Source: Pedosphaera sp.
GTDB lineage: Bacteria; Verrucomicrobiota; Verrucomicrobiia; Limisphaerales; Pedosphaeraceae
Length of the DNA: 7,868 bases
NCBI GenBank assembly: GCA_028293465.1
Contig: JAQGOT010000047.1
Span: 1-7,868, forward strand
Direction: 5' to 3'
The translations under genes and the position numbers were made by a program. Of the stretch, positions 1 to 6,744 are shown piece by piece. Every line of letters starts with the position of its first letter. The stretch's first letter is position 1. Below the pieces are notes generated by a model. That model was not told where the DNA came from. It was given only the letters and a program-made list of their open reading frames with translations, and did no database searches.

Positions 1-1200
1 ACGGCGGGGACGGATGGCCATGGGCTGACGTGTTACCATGTGAACGCCCGGTTCTCGAAGGAACTGGATGACATTGGGGATTTCCGACCGGGGAAGGTTT
101 TTTTGCTGCTGGGTTATTGTCTGCAAGCCATCTGGTGCCGCTATCGCCACGGGGTTCAAACCATGTATTATGTCCCGGCTCCCGGCAAATCCTCGGCGCT
201 GTATCGGGATTGGCTGGTGATGTTTTTGTGCCGGCCTTTTTACCCGAAGGTCATCCTGCATTGGCACGCCGCCGGGATGGCGAACTGGCTGGAAACGGTG
301 GCGCGAATGCACACGCGGTCACTGACCTACCGGATGCTGAAGAACGTGGACTTAAGCATCGTGCTGTCGGATTTCAACCGGGCGGACGCGGAGAAGCTTC
401 TGCCGCAGGATATCAGAATCGTGCCGGTGGGCATCCCTGATCCTTGTCCGCAATTTGATTCGAAGATCCTGCCGCGACGCGAGGGTCGAGTGGCGGCGCG
501 CCGGAAGCTTCTGGCTGGCCAGGAACTTTCCCCCGCTGAACTGGAGCACTCGGAAGGGCATCCGGAAATCGTCAAGGTTTTGTATCTGGCGCACGGTCAG
601 CGGGAGAAGGGACTCTTTGACACGCTGGATGGTGTGGCGCTGGCGAACAAGCAATTATCGGCCACGCGTTCCCCATTCCGGCTGCACCTGACGACCATCG
701 GCGCATTCGTTTCCAAGGCGGAACAAGCAGAGCTTCAAAAGCGGGTGGTGGAATTGAACGCCACTGAAATTGTGCGTTCGCTGGGTTTTGTTTCCACCGA
801 ACAAAAGCACAAGTGCCTGACGGAAGCGGATCTGTTTTGCTTTCCGACCTACTACAGCGCTGAGAATCAGCCTGGCAATTTGATCGAATCCCTGGCGTTT
901 GGATTGCCGTCGGTAACGACGCGATGGCGCTCGATTCCCGAGATGCTGCCCGGCGGTTATCCCGCCTTGGTGGCGCCCCGATCACCACAGCAGGTGGCCC
1001 AAGCCTTGTGCGAGCTGCTGACGGAGAATCCCTGCCGGGCATTACGGGCGCACTTCCTGAGTCATTTTACGATGGAACAACACATGCAGAGCATGGCGGC
1101 GGCAATCCACAGCGTGGAGAAGCGTGAACCGTCGCACCACAAACGGCTTCAGGGCGATGGCATCGGCCCAACCGCATCGCCGGCGTCAAAGGCTGATTGA
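1..1200 (+). CDS. Glycosyltransferase family 4 (GT-B), 5' end outside window
   Basis: Predicted cytoplasmic or membrane-associated retaining glycosyltransferase that adds a sugar from a nucleotide donor to a growing surface glycan. The frame is open from base 1 with no stop, and residues encoded before the GTG at 40 (ending CYHVNARFS) look like conserved N-terminal domain, so the true start lies to the left and the GTG at 40 is probably internal. Numbering from that GTG, the N-terminal acceptor domain covers about 1-130 (VILHWHAAG near 71-79). The donor domain follows, with LYLAHGQREKG at about 181-191 as the first strand and loop, and the GT4 E-x7-E signature at E275 and E283 (ENQPGNLIESLAFGLP). 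The last 25 or so residues are basic and Pro/Ser/Ala-rich and look disordered. The next gene starts 52 bases downstream on the same strand, suggesting one operon. The family is clear; donor and acceptor cannot be read from sequence. Confidence 0.88.
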   Translation, partial: TAGTDGHGLTCYHVNARFSKELDDIGDFRPGKVFLLLGYCLQAIWCRYRHGVQTMYYVPAPGKSSALYRDWLVMFLCRPFYPKVILHWHAAGMANWLETVARMHTRSLTYRMLKNVDLSIVLSDFNRADAEKLLPQDIRIVPVGIPDPCPQFDSKILPRREGRVAARRKLLAGQELSPAELEHSEGHPEIVKVLYLAHGQREKGLFDTLDGVALANKQLSATRSPFRLHLTTIGAFVSKAEQAELQKRVVELNATEIVRSLGFVSTEQKHKCLTEADLFCFPTYYSAENQPGNLIESLAFGLPSVTTRWRSIPEMLPGGYPALVAPRSPQQVAQALCELLTENPCRALRAHFLSHFTMEQHMQSMAAAIHSVEKREPSHHKRLQGDGIGPTASPASKAD

Positions 1201-1252
1201 CAAATGAGGGCTGGTGGGTTTGTGTTGCTTACCGATGTTGGCAGACGAACGC

Positions 1253-2212
1253 ATGAAAGGAACTTGTTTGGTGACCGGCGCGGCCGGTTTTATTGGCAGT
1301 CATTTGGTGGACCGGCTCATGGCGCTCGGCCATCGGGTCATCGGCGTGGACAATCTGACGCTGGGAACGCGGGCCAATCTCGCCACGGCCCTGACGCACG
1401 AGCGGTTCAGTTTTGGGGAATTGGACTTGAATGACGTGGAGGCCTGCCTGGCATTTCTGCGCGCGGAGACGGTGCGGTGTCCGATTGAAACGGTCTGGCA
1501 TCTGGCGGCCAATTCGGACATTCAAGCTGGCGGACGCGATCCGGACGTGGATTTGCGACTGACGTTCCTCACGACTTACAACGTGCTGAAAGCGATGCAG
1601 GTCTTGAACATCCCGCAGCTCGTCTTCGCCTCGACCTCGGCTATTTACGGGGAACATGACGGCCTGCTCGATGAAAACACCGGCCCGCTGTTTCCGGTGT
1701 CCAACTACGGCGCCATGAAACTGGCCTCTGAAGGCATCATCACGGCGGCGTTGGAAAGATTCCTTAAGCGCGCCTGGATTTGTCGGTTTCCGAACGTCAT
1801 AGGCAGTCGAGCAACACATGGGGTGATTTTTGATTTTCTGAGAAAGCTGCGGGCTAATCCCAAGGAATTGGAAGTGCTCGGGGACGGAGCGCAGGAAAAA
1901 CCTTACCTGCACGTGAGCGAGCTACTGGACGCGATGCTGTTTGTGTTCGAGCGCGGGCCGGGACGGTTGAATTGTTACAACATCGCTCCGGAAACGGGCG
2001 CAACGACGGTGCGGCATATCGCGGAAGCGGTCGTGCAGGCGGCGGCTCCCGAAGCCAGCACCCGCTACACCGGCGGCTCGCGCGGTTGGGTGGGCGACGT
2101 CGCGAAATTCCGGTATTCGACCAAAAAACTTAAGTCGCTCGGCTGGTCGCCAAAACTGACCTCGAACCAGGCCGTGGAACTCGCCATTCGTGAAAACCTC
2201 CACGCACAATAG
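1253..2212 (+). CDS. NAD-dependent epimerase/dehydratase, extended SDR family
   Basis: Predicted nucleotide-sugar epimerase or dehydratase (UDP-glucose 4-epimerase-like) acting in the cytoplasm. From the ATG at 1253 the protein has 319 residues, normal for the family. The Rossmann motif GAAGFIG lies at 9-15, followed by an acidic strand end (VDNLT, about 33-37) that suits NAD. HLAAN is near 83-87, the Ser/Thr part of the active site is in ASTSAIYG (about 126-133), and the catalytic pair is Y152 and K156 in YGAMK. A substrate-domain motif reads GDGAQEKPYLHV, with Lys-Pro where GalE-type enzymes usually have Arg-Asp, so plain GalE activity is uncertain. In-frame starts at GTG 1214 and ATG 1235 exist, but the Rossmann strand begins right after ATG 1253. 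None has a good Shine-Dalgarno. Placement beside heptose-activation genes suggests it acts on an activated heptose or a partner sugar; that is inference. Confidence 0.85.
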   Translation: MKGTCLVTGAAGFIGSHLVDRLMALGHRVIGVDNLTLGTRANLATALTHERFSFGELDLNDVEACLAFLRAETVRCPIETVWHLAANSDIQAGGRDPDVDLRLTFLTTYNVLKAMQVLNIPQLVFASTSAIYGEHDGLLDENTGPLFPVSNYGAMKLASEGIITAALERFLKRAWICRFPNVIGSRATHGVIFDFLRKLRANPKELEVLGDGAQEKPYLHVSELLDAMLFVFERGPGRLNCYNIAPETGATTVRHIAEAVVQAAAPEASTRYTGGSRGWVGDVAKFRYSTKKLKSLGWSPKLTSNQAVELAIRENLHAQ

Positions 2213-2216
2213 CACC

Positions 2217-2265
2217 GGCGCGCAACCGGGCGCCCCATCGCGAATGGGAACGCTCGGGCTGAGCG
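2217..2265. repeat. Two short GC-rich inverted repeats between the epimerase and nucleotidyltransferase genes
   Basis: The 87-base gap between the two genes contains GGCGC (2217-2221) facing GCGCC (2230-2234) across 8 bases, and CGCTC (2251-2255) facing GAGCG (2261-2265) across 5 bases. Neither stem is followed by a T-run, so they are poor Rho-independent terminators. The second, with its GAGCGAAGTC right arm, resembles dispersed intergenic repeats I recall from several bacterial genomes. The gap otherwise shows no gene, and no Shine-Dalgarno lies close to the ATG at 2300 (a GGAG at 2274-2277 is too far away). Confidence 0.35.
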
Positions 2266-2299
2266 AAGTCCGCGGAGTTTATCCCTTCACACAGTTCTG

Positions 2300-2947
2300 A
2301 TGAAGCAACTCGTCATTCTGGCCGGCGGCATGGGCACCCGACTCCGGGCGCGGTTGGGCGATTTGCCCAAGCCGATGATTCCACTCGGCGGCAAGCCGCT
2401 GCTGGAGCATCACATTGAACTGGCCCGACGCCACGGCTTTACCGACATCATTATTTTTGCCTGGTACCGGGCGGATCTGATCGAGCAGCACTTCGGCGAT
2501 GGCAGCAAATGGGGAGTGCGGATTCGGATCGTCGTGGAGCGCGAACCGCTCGGCACGGCGGGCGCAGTGCTGGCCGGTTTTGAGCTGCTGGCCGACGAAT
2601 TTGTGGTAATGTATGGGGACACGATGGTGAATGTAGATTTGGAACGCATCCGCCAAGCCCATTCGCAGAACCATGCTGATGCCACGTTGCTGCTCCATCC
2701 CAACGACCATCCGTCGGACTCCGATCTGGTGGAGGCGGATGCCCAGGGTTGGATCACCGCGTTTCATAATCGCCCGCATCCGGCGGATAAATGGTTCCAG
2801 AACCTCGTCAACGCCGGCCTCTACGTTATTCGCAAATCCTCGCTGCTGCCCTGGCTTTCCTCCGAGCCGATGGATTTCGGAAAGGATCTCTTTCCCGCCA
2901 TGCTCCGTAAGGGTGCGAAACTCCTCGCTTATAACAGTCCCGAGTAA
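2300..2947 (+). CDS. hddC: HddC-like sugar-1-phosphate nucleotidyltransferase (truncated by an in-frame stop)
   Basis: Predicted to transfer a nucleotide monophosphate from an NTP to a sugar 1-phosphate. By neighbourhood, the likely reaction is GTP plus D-glycero-D-manno-heptose 1-phosphate giving GDP-heptose and pyrophosphate. The 215-residue product starts with the nucleotide-binding signature LAGGMGTRL (7-15), followed by PKPMIPLGGKPLLEH with K24, EREPLGTAGA (80-89), the metal-binding Asp in YGDTM (D107), and NAGLYVI (171-177). The chain ends at YNSPE before TAA 2945-2947, but the same frame continues immediately with KDIGTPERYD, the usual C-terminal motif of this fold. The enzyme is therefore slightly truncated and also separated from the phosphatase domain it seems once fused to. 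Whether the shortened protein works is unknown. The family is certain; heptose specificity rests on the adjacent kinase and phosphatase. Confidence 0.85.
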   Translation: MKQLVILAGGMGTRLRARLGDLPKPMIPLGGKPLLEHHIELARRHGFTDIIIFAWYRADLIEQHFGDGSKWGVRIRIVVEREPLGTAGAVLAGFELLADEFVVMYGDTMVNVDLERIRQAHSQNHADATLLLHPNDHPSDSDLVEADAQGWITAFHNRPHPADKWFQNLVNAGLYVIRKSSLLPWLSSEPMDFGKDLFPAMLRKGAKLLAYNSPE

Positions 2948-3007
2948 AACAAGGACATCGGCACGCCGGAGCGATACGACAAGATCAGCGCCGAACATGC
3001 GGCCGGA

Positions 3008-3607
3008 GTGGTGCAACGCAGTTCCTTGGGGACGGCGCAACGAGCGGTGTTCCTGGACCGCGATGGCACACTCATCAAGGAGGTGGAAGGTTTAAGATCT
3101 CCGGATCAACTCGAGGTGCTGCCGGGTGTGGCGGCGGCCATCCGCGAACTCAACCACCATGGCTGGCGGACGATCCTGATCACCAACCAACCGGTTGTGG
3201 CCAAAGGGTTTTGCACCGAGGCGGACGTTGCCACGGTCCACAACAAGCTGGAGACCTTGCTGGGTCGTGAGCATGCCTTCCTCGACCGTATCTACTGGTG
3301 CCCGCACCATCCCCACAAAGGTTTTCCGGGAGAACGGCCGGAACTAAAGATTCATTGTGATTGTCGCAAGCCCAAGCCGGGAATGGTCCTGCAAGCGGCT
3401 GAGGAACTCAATCTCGACCTCCGCGCCTGCTGGTTCATCGGCGACACCACCACCGATCTGGAAACTGCACGGAACACCGGCGTGAGATCCATACTGGTTC
3501 GCACGGGCCACGGCGGTCGGGACGGGATCTTTAAATCTGAACCTGATTTTACAACGGATAACCTGCTCGACGCGGTGCGGGTCATCGTGACAAAGACAAA
3601 ATCATGA
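3008..3607 (+). CDS. gmhB: GmhB-like HAD-IIIA phosphatase (heptose 1,7-bisphosphate 7-phosphatase)
   Basis: Predicted to remove the 7-phosphate from D-glycero-D-manno-heptose 1,7-bisphosphate, giving the 1-phosphate used by the nucleotidyltransferase. From the GTG at 3008 the product has 199 residues. HAD motif I is DRDGT with D17 and D19, motif II is ITNQP (58-62), motif III uses the lysines in RKPKPGM (120-126), and motif IV is GDTTTD with D146 and D150. The zinc-binding loop typical of GmhB is present as C98, H100, C117 and C119. The start is uncertain: the frame is open back to the TAA at 2945, there is no well-spaced Shine-Dalgarno, and GTG 3011 is an alternative. If the upstream stop is genuine, this part would need re-initiation. 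Its TGA overlaps the kinase ATG by four bases (ATGA), so those two are probably translationally coupled. Confidence 0.85.
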   Translation: MVQRSSLGTAQRAVFLDRDGTLIKEVEGLRSPDQLEVLPGVAAAIRELNHHGWRTILITNQPVVAKGFCTEADVATVHNKLETLLGREHAFLDRIYWCPHHPHKGFPGERPELKIHCDCRKPKPGMVLQAAEELNLDLRACWFIGDTTTDLETARNTGVRSILVRTGHGGRDGIFKSEPDFTTDNLLDAVRVIVTKTKS

Positions 3608-4587
3608 TTATCAGTCGAACACCTTTGCGGATGAGTTTCATGGGTGGCGGGAGCGACCTGCCAGTGTTCTACCGTCGCTTTGGCGGGGCGGTGGTGTCCA
3701 CGGCCATCAACCAATTCGTTTACGTCACGGTTAACAAGAAATTTGACCAGCGCATCCGCGTCAGTTACTCCCGCACGGAGGAGGCGCGGTCGGTTGACCG
3801 GATCAAACACCCGCTGGTGCGTGAAGCGATGAAGATGCTCGGCATCGCCGGCGGCATCGAGATCACCTCGATTGCGGACATCCCCGCCAAGGGGACAGGC
3901 CTCGGAAGTTCCAGTTCGTTCACGGTCGGATTGCTGCACGTATTGCACGCGTTTGCCGAACGGCATGCCGGCGCCGAGCAATTGGCCAAGGACGCTTGCG
4001 AGATTGAAATTGAGAGGTGTGGAGAACCGATCGGCAAGCAAGACCAATATGCGGCGGCATTCGGCGGGTTGAACTATATCCAGTTCAACCCTGACGATTC
4101 GGTCGTGGTGGAACCGATCATTTGCAAGCGCCAGACGATCGAACAGTTGCAGTCACATACCCTCGTGTTTTATACCGGCTTGACGCGCAGCGCCTCGAGC
4201 ATTTTGCAACATCAACAAAACGGCATGGCATCAGACAAAAAAAAGCAGTCCGTCATGCGCCGCATGACGAAGCTGGCCCAGCAAATGCGATGCGATCTGC
4301 AACAAAACCGCGTTGACGCGTTCGGGGAAATCATCCATGAAAGCTGGCTGTTGAAGAAAACCCTCGCGTCGGGCATCAGCAACGGCAGCATTGACGACGC
4401 GTATGCCAGGGCGCGCACGGCGGGCGCGGTGGGGGGCAAACTTTTGGGCGCGGGCGCGGGCGGTTTCCTGATGTTTTACGCCCCACCGGAACGCCATGAT
4501 GAGATCACCCGCGCGCTGGATGGCTTGCGGCGGATGCAGTTCCGCTTCGAACCGCAGGGCAGCAAGATAATATTTGTGCACCAGTAA
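3604..4587 (+). CDS. hddA: GHMP-family D-glycero-D-manno-heptose 7-phosphate kinase
   Basis: Predicted to phosphorylate C1 of D-glycero-alpha-D-manno-heptose 7-phosphate with ATP, making the 1,7-bisphosphate that the GmhB-like enzyme then dephosphorylates. The 327-residue protein is full length for the family. GHMP motif 1 is RTPLRMSFMGGGSD (5-18), the ATP-binding motif 2 is GTGLGSSSS (97-105), KQDQY with D147 is the probable catalytic region, and motif 3 is KLLGAGAGG (279-287). The start ATG overlaps the phosphatase stop as ATGA; with no visible Shine-Dalgarno, coupling to upstream translation is likely. A run of eight A at 4237-4244 encodes three lysines in the middle of the gene. Related GHMP kinases act on fucose or mevalonate, but the MGGGSD start and the GmhB/HddC neighbours favour heptose. 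Terminator is TAA. Confidence 0.88.
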   Translation: MIISRTPLRMSFMGGGSDLPVFYRRFGGAVVSTAINQFVYVTVNKKFDQRIRVSYSRTEEARSVDRIKHPLVREAMKMLGIAGGIEITSIADIPAKGTGLGSSSSFTVGLLHVLHAFAERHAGAEQLAKDACEIEIERCGEPIGKQDQYAAAFGGLNYIQFNPDDSVVVEPIICKRQTIEQLQSHTLVFYTGLTRSASSILQHQQNGMASDKKKQSVMRRMTKLAQQMRCDLQQNRVDAFGEIIHESWLLKKTLASGISNGSIDDAYARARTAGAVGGKLLGAGAGGFLMFYAPPERHDEITRALDGLRRMQFRFEPQGSKIIFVHQ

Positions 4588-4591
4588 TCAC

Positions 4592-4612
4592 CATCAACCC
4601 ACGCTGTTGATG
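4592..4612 (+). promoter_or_regulatory. Perfect 7-bp inverted repeat between kinase and GT2 genes
   Basis: CATCAAC (4592-4598) is exactly complementary to GTTGATG (4606-4612) across a 7-base loop, within the 36-base gap after the kinase stop and 11 bases before the GT2 start. No T-run follows, so termination is unlikely. In RNA it could form a hairpin just upstream of the weak AGG ribosome-binding site at 4615-4617 and influence GT2 translation or mRNA processing. It may also be chance. Confidence 0.3.
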
Positions 4613-4623
4613 CCAGGCACCAC

Positions 4624-5472
4624 ATGAGATTCACCATTGTTACTCCCAGTTATAATAATTCGCCGTGGCTCAAGCTCTGCATTCCATCGGTCGCCGACCA
4701 GCAGGGCGTAACCTTCGAGCATATTGTGCAAGACTCCTGCTCCACCGACGGCACCCAGGACTGGCTGCCGCGGGACAACCGTGTCAAAGCCGTGATCGAA
4801 AAGGACAAGGGGATGTACGACGCCATTAACCGCGGGTGGAAACGGGCGCAAGGCGATTTTGTGGCCTGGTTGAATTGCGATGAACAATATCTTCCCGGAG
4901 CGCTCAAGGCCGTTTCGGATTACGCGGAGCAACATCCCGACGTCGAATTGATTGTCGCGCACACGGTGGTCACGAATCCTGAGGGCGGTTACATGTGTCA
5001 TCGTCGCTCCCTCATGCCGCGCCTCCCCCATCTCTGGGTGCGGTTTCCGATTTTATCCTGTGCGGTTTTTCTGCGCCGAAAAACCTTGGAGGAGAAGCAG
5101 TTGTTTTTTGACACCCAATGGCGGGACCTGGGGGATGTTCATTGGATGATCAACATGGTCAAGAAGGGCGTCCGGACTGGCCTCCTCCATCAATACACTT
5201 CCATCTTCGGCGAAACGGGGGATAACATGAACCTCAAGCCCAATGCCATCCGTGAGAAAGAGGTTACCAACGGCATGATGCCCGGCTTCGTGCGGACCTT
5301 CACGCCGGCGTTTATCGCTTATCACCGGCTGCGACTGCTCGCGAGTGGCACCTTTTTCCAGAAGCCTTTCGACTACGCTCTTTACACCGCGAAGAGCCCG
5401 GAGCAACGCGTGACGCACCATGTCGCGAACCCGACCCCTATCTGGCACGGCTTGGACGGCAAACCGCGCTGA
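4624..5472 (+). CDS. Glycosyltransferase family 2 (GT-A fold)
   Basis: Predicted inverting glycosyltransferase adding one sugar to a surface glycan, probably at the cytoplasmic face of the inner membrane; no transmembrane segment is evident. The 282-residue protein opens with the nucleotide-binding strand TIVTPSYNNSPWL (4-16), then QDSCSTDGT with D37 and D42, DKGMYDAINRG (61-71), and NCDE at 84-87 in place of the canonical DxD metal motif, an arrangement common in WcaA-like GT2 proteins. RDLGDVHWM near 167-175 probably carries the catalytic acidic residue. The C-terminal 80 residues are basic and aromatic and less conserved. ATG 4624 follows a weak AGG at 4615-4617 and places the first strand at the N-terminus as expected. 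It is the last gene of the plus-strand run and converges on the GT9 gene 28 bases away, with no clear terminator between. The sugar it transfers is unknown. Confidence 0.87.
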   Translation: MRFTIVTPSYNNSPWLKLCIPSVADQQGVTFEHIVQDSCSTDGTQDWLPRDNRVKAVIEKDKGMYDAINRGWKRAQGDFVAWLNCDEQYLPGALKAVSDYAEQHPDVELIVAHTVVTNPEGGYMCHRRSLMPRLPHLWVRFPILSCAVFLRRKTLEEKQLFFDTQWRDLGDVHWMINMVKKGVRTGLLHQYTSIFGETGDNMNLKPNAIREKEVTNGMMPGFVRTFTPAFIAYHRLRLLASGTFFQKPFDYALYTAKSPEQRVTHHVANPTPIWHGLDGKPR

Positions 5473-5500
5473 GGGACATTATGAGACGGGGGAATGGTGC

Positions 5501-6511
5501 TCAACTTGAGACAGCAGCGACCCGCACCAGGGTTTGGATCTGCCGTCGCAGGAATGCATCCACCTTCTCACGGACTTCGATTTCCCCCACATTCCACAGG
5601 CATTGCGGGATCGGGAAGCGGCAGGAATCCGAACAAGGTTTGTAAGGGCAGGGTTTGCCCTCGATGTAAACAGCGGCTGGGTGCAACGGCACGAACCAGG
5701 CTGGGACCTGCGGACCGAACAGCGTGAACGTGGGGATGCCCAGAAATGCGGCCAGATGTCCCGGGCCTGAATCGTTGCCGATGAATGCTCCAGCGCCGTT
5801 CATGAAGGTTAAAAGTTCCGTGATGGTAGTGGGTTTGGCTACGGCGGTTTCGCCGGCTCGCAACCACCACTCGAACTGTTCGGGATTGCACAGCACCCGC
5901 ACGTTGTAGTTTTGTGCGCGCAGATGCCCGACCAGCCTTTGATACCGTTCGAGTGGCCAGACGCGGACGGGTTGACCGGCGCCCGTGTGCACCAGGACAA
6001 GTTGGCCTCCTTGGTTGGGCGAGAGCTGCACTTTGTCTTGCGGGGGCAGTTCCAAGCCCAGCCCGCGACCGATGGTGCGCCAGTATTCGTATCGGTGCAC
6101 CCCGGGATCCGGCAGTTCCAAAGGGTCGGTCAGGAACGCGCGGCTGCCGATGCGCGGGAAACCCAACCGGCGTTTCGCGCCTGTCATGTTCATGAGGAAA
6201 TGATCACGCGGATCCCAACGTCCCGAGACCGCCACATCGAAACGGCTGCGGCGGAGCTGCTGCCATAGTCCCACCATGCCGCGCCAGGGCCAAGCATACA
6301 CTCGATACTTCTGGTTGAACCTGAAGGCTGTCCAAGGAGCGTTGAAAGGAACAACTTTGATCGCGGGCCAGAACCGCGTTTGCAGGTCGATGGCGAAGGG
6401 CTTGGCGAGCACGGTGACGTCGAATTGCTCGCACGCCTGCTGTAAAAATGGAGAGGCGATCGCCAGATCCCCCACCCCCCAAAGTTCGATGACCAAAAGT
6501 TTCGGCTTCAC
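5501..6511 (-). CDS. Glycosyltransferase family 9, heptosyltransferase-like
   Basis: Predicted ADP-heptose:LPS heptosyltransferase-family enzyme (GT-B fold) acting at the cytoplasmic face of the inner membrane. The 336-residue protein has the N-terminal signature VIELWGVGDLAIASPFL (7-23) with the conserved acidic residue D15, the donor-domain strand LVLVHTGAG (171-179), RVWPLERYQRLV (183-194), and the family hallmark NDSGPGHLAAFLGIP (246-260) followed by LFGP (264-267). A Cys cluster, C288, C293, C297 and C304, lies in the C-terminal region; similar clusters occur in many GT9 proteins. The start is GTG at 6511: an in-frame stop lies about 60 bases upstream, no other start codon intervenes, and the hydrophobic first strand begins at once. 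No Shine-Dalgarno is visible. It is transcribed toward the plus-strand cluster. A heptose donor fits the neighbouring heptose-activation genes, though those likely make GDP- rather than ADP-heptose, so the link is inferred. Confidence 0.9.
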   Translation of the reverse strand: MKPKLLVIELWGVGDLAIASPFLQQACEQFDVTVLAKPFAIDLQTRFWPAIKVVPFNAPWTAFRFNQKYRVYAWPWRGMVGLWQQLRRSRFDVAVSGRWDPRDHFLMNMTGAKRRLGFPRIGSRAFLTDPLELPDPGVHRYEYWRTIGRGLGLELPPQDKVQLSPNQGGQLVLVHTGAGQPVRVWPLERYQRLVGHLRAQNYNVRVLCNPEQFEWWLRAGETAVAKPTTITELLTFMNGAGAFIGNDSGPGHLAAFLGIPTFTLFGPQVPAWFVPLHPAAVYIEGKPCPYKPCSDSCRFPIPQCLWNVGEIEVREKVDAFLRRQIQTLVRVAAVSS

Positions 6512-6657
6512 GGGTGGTGGAGAAAGGTTGGTTGAGCCGGACCGCCAACGCAGACGAAAAGCGCTCTCTCACCGTCATAAGCTGCTGAAATAGCGTCCTC
6601 ACTTTCGGTCTGGAGCAAGCACCTTGATTCTTGGACTGATGGCTTCACGCGATTCAA

Positions 6658-6686
6658 ATTATCCGCCAATTGCATGCGGGGAACAA
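6658..6686 (-). promoter_or_regulatory. Weak candidate sigma70-type promoter for the GT9 gene
   Basis: On the minus strand, GATAAT (6663-6658) matches the -10 consensus at five of six positions. TTGTTC (6686-6681) lies 17 bases upstream and has the TTG half of a -35 box. Transcription would start near 6650 and give an untranslated leader of about 140 bases before the GTG at 6511. Only a pattern match by eye. Confidence 0.22.
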
Positions 6687-6744
6687 CCCTTGCCGACGGT
6701 TTAAACAACCAAATGTATCCCTGCATAAATAATTAAAGGACAGT

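Larger units (their letters stand above)
2300..3607 (+). pseudogene. Ancestral bifunctional nucleotidyltransferase-phosphatase gene interrupted by one TAA
   Basis: Positions 2300 and 3008 are 708 bases apart, exactly 236 codons, so the nucleotidyltransferase and HAD segments share one frame with a single stop at 2945-2947. The roughly 20 codons between that stop and the GTG at 3008 still encode protein-like sequence (NKDIGTPERYDKISAEHAAG), including the nucleotidyltransferase C-terminal motif. Removing the stop gives a protein of about 435 residues, matching bifunctional nucleotidyltransferase/HAD-IIIA proteins I recall, where the junction reads SPEYIKD; a change of TAC or TAT to TAA would explain it. 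TAA also ends the kinase gene here, so recoding of TAA is unlikely. This entry is an overlay: the two halves are listed separately because each may still be expressed. Confidence 0.6.

Noticed and set aside
1229..1912. 227-codon minus-strand frame opposite the epimerase
   Set aside because: Shadow of the epimerase gene, low-complexity basic composition, no family resemblance.
2279..3040. 253-codon open frame on the minus strand opposite the nucleotidyltransferase
   Set aside because: It is antisense to a gene with clear family motifs and has no recognisable domain; long antisense frames are common in GC-rich coding DNA.
3352..4047. 231-codon minus-strand frame across the phosphatase-kinase junction
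   Set aside because: Overlaps two well-supported genes antisense and has no domain features.
5500..5510. CTCAA-C-TTGAG near-palindrome between the convergent GT2 and GT9 genes, considered as a bidirectional terminator
   Set aside because: A one-base loop cannot form a stable hairpin of this size and no T-run follows on either strand.
6469..6480. C-rich tract (G-runs on the coding strand) near the GT9 start, considered as a phase-variable repeat
   Set aside because: The run is broken by another base and encodes the conserved LWGVGD motif in the correct frame, so it is explained by the protein.
6508..6726. 72-codon minus-strand frame ending in a GTGA overlap with the GT9 start
   Set aside because: The overlap is suggestive of coupling, but there is no Shine-Dalgarno at its ATG, no recognisable family, mixed codon use, and the best promoter candidate for GT9 lies inside it. 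Could be revisited if conserved in relatives.
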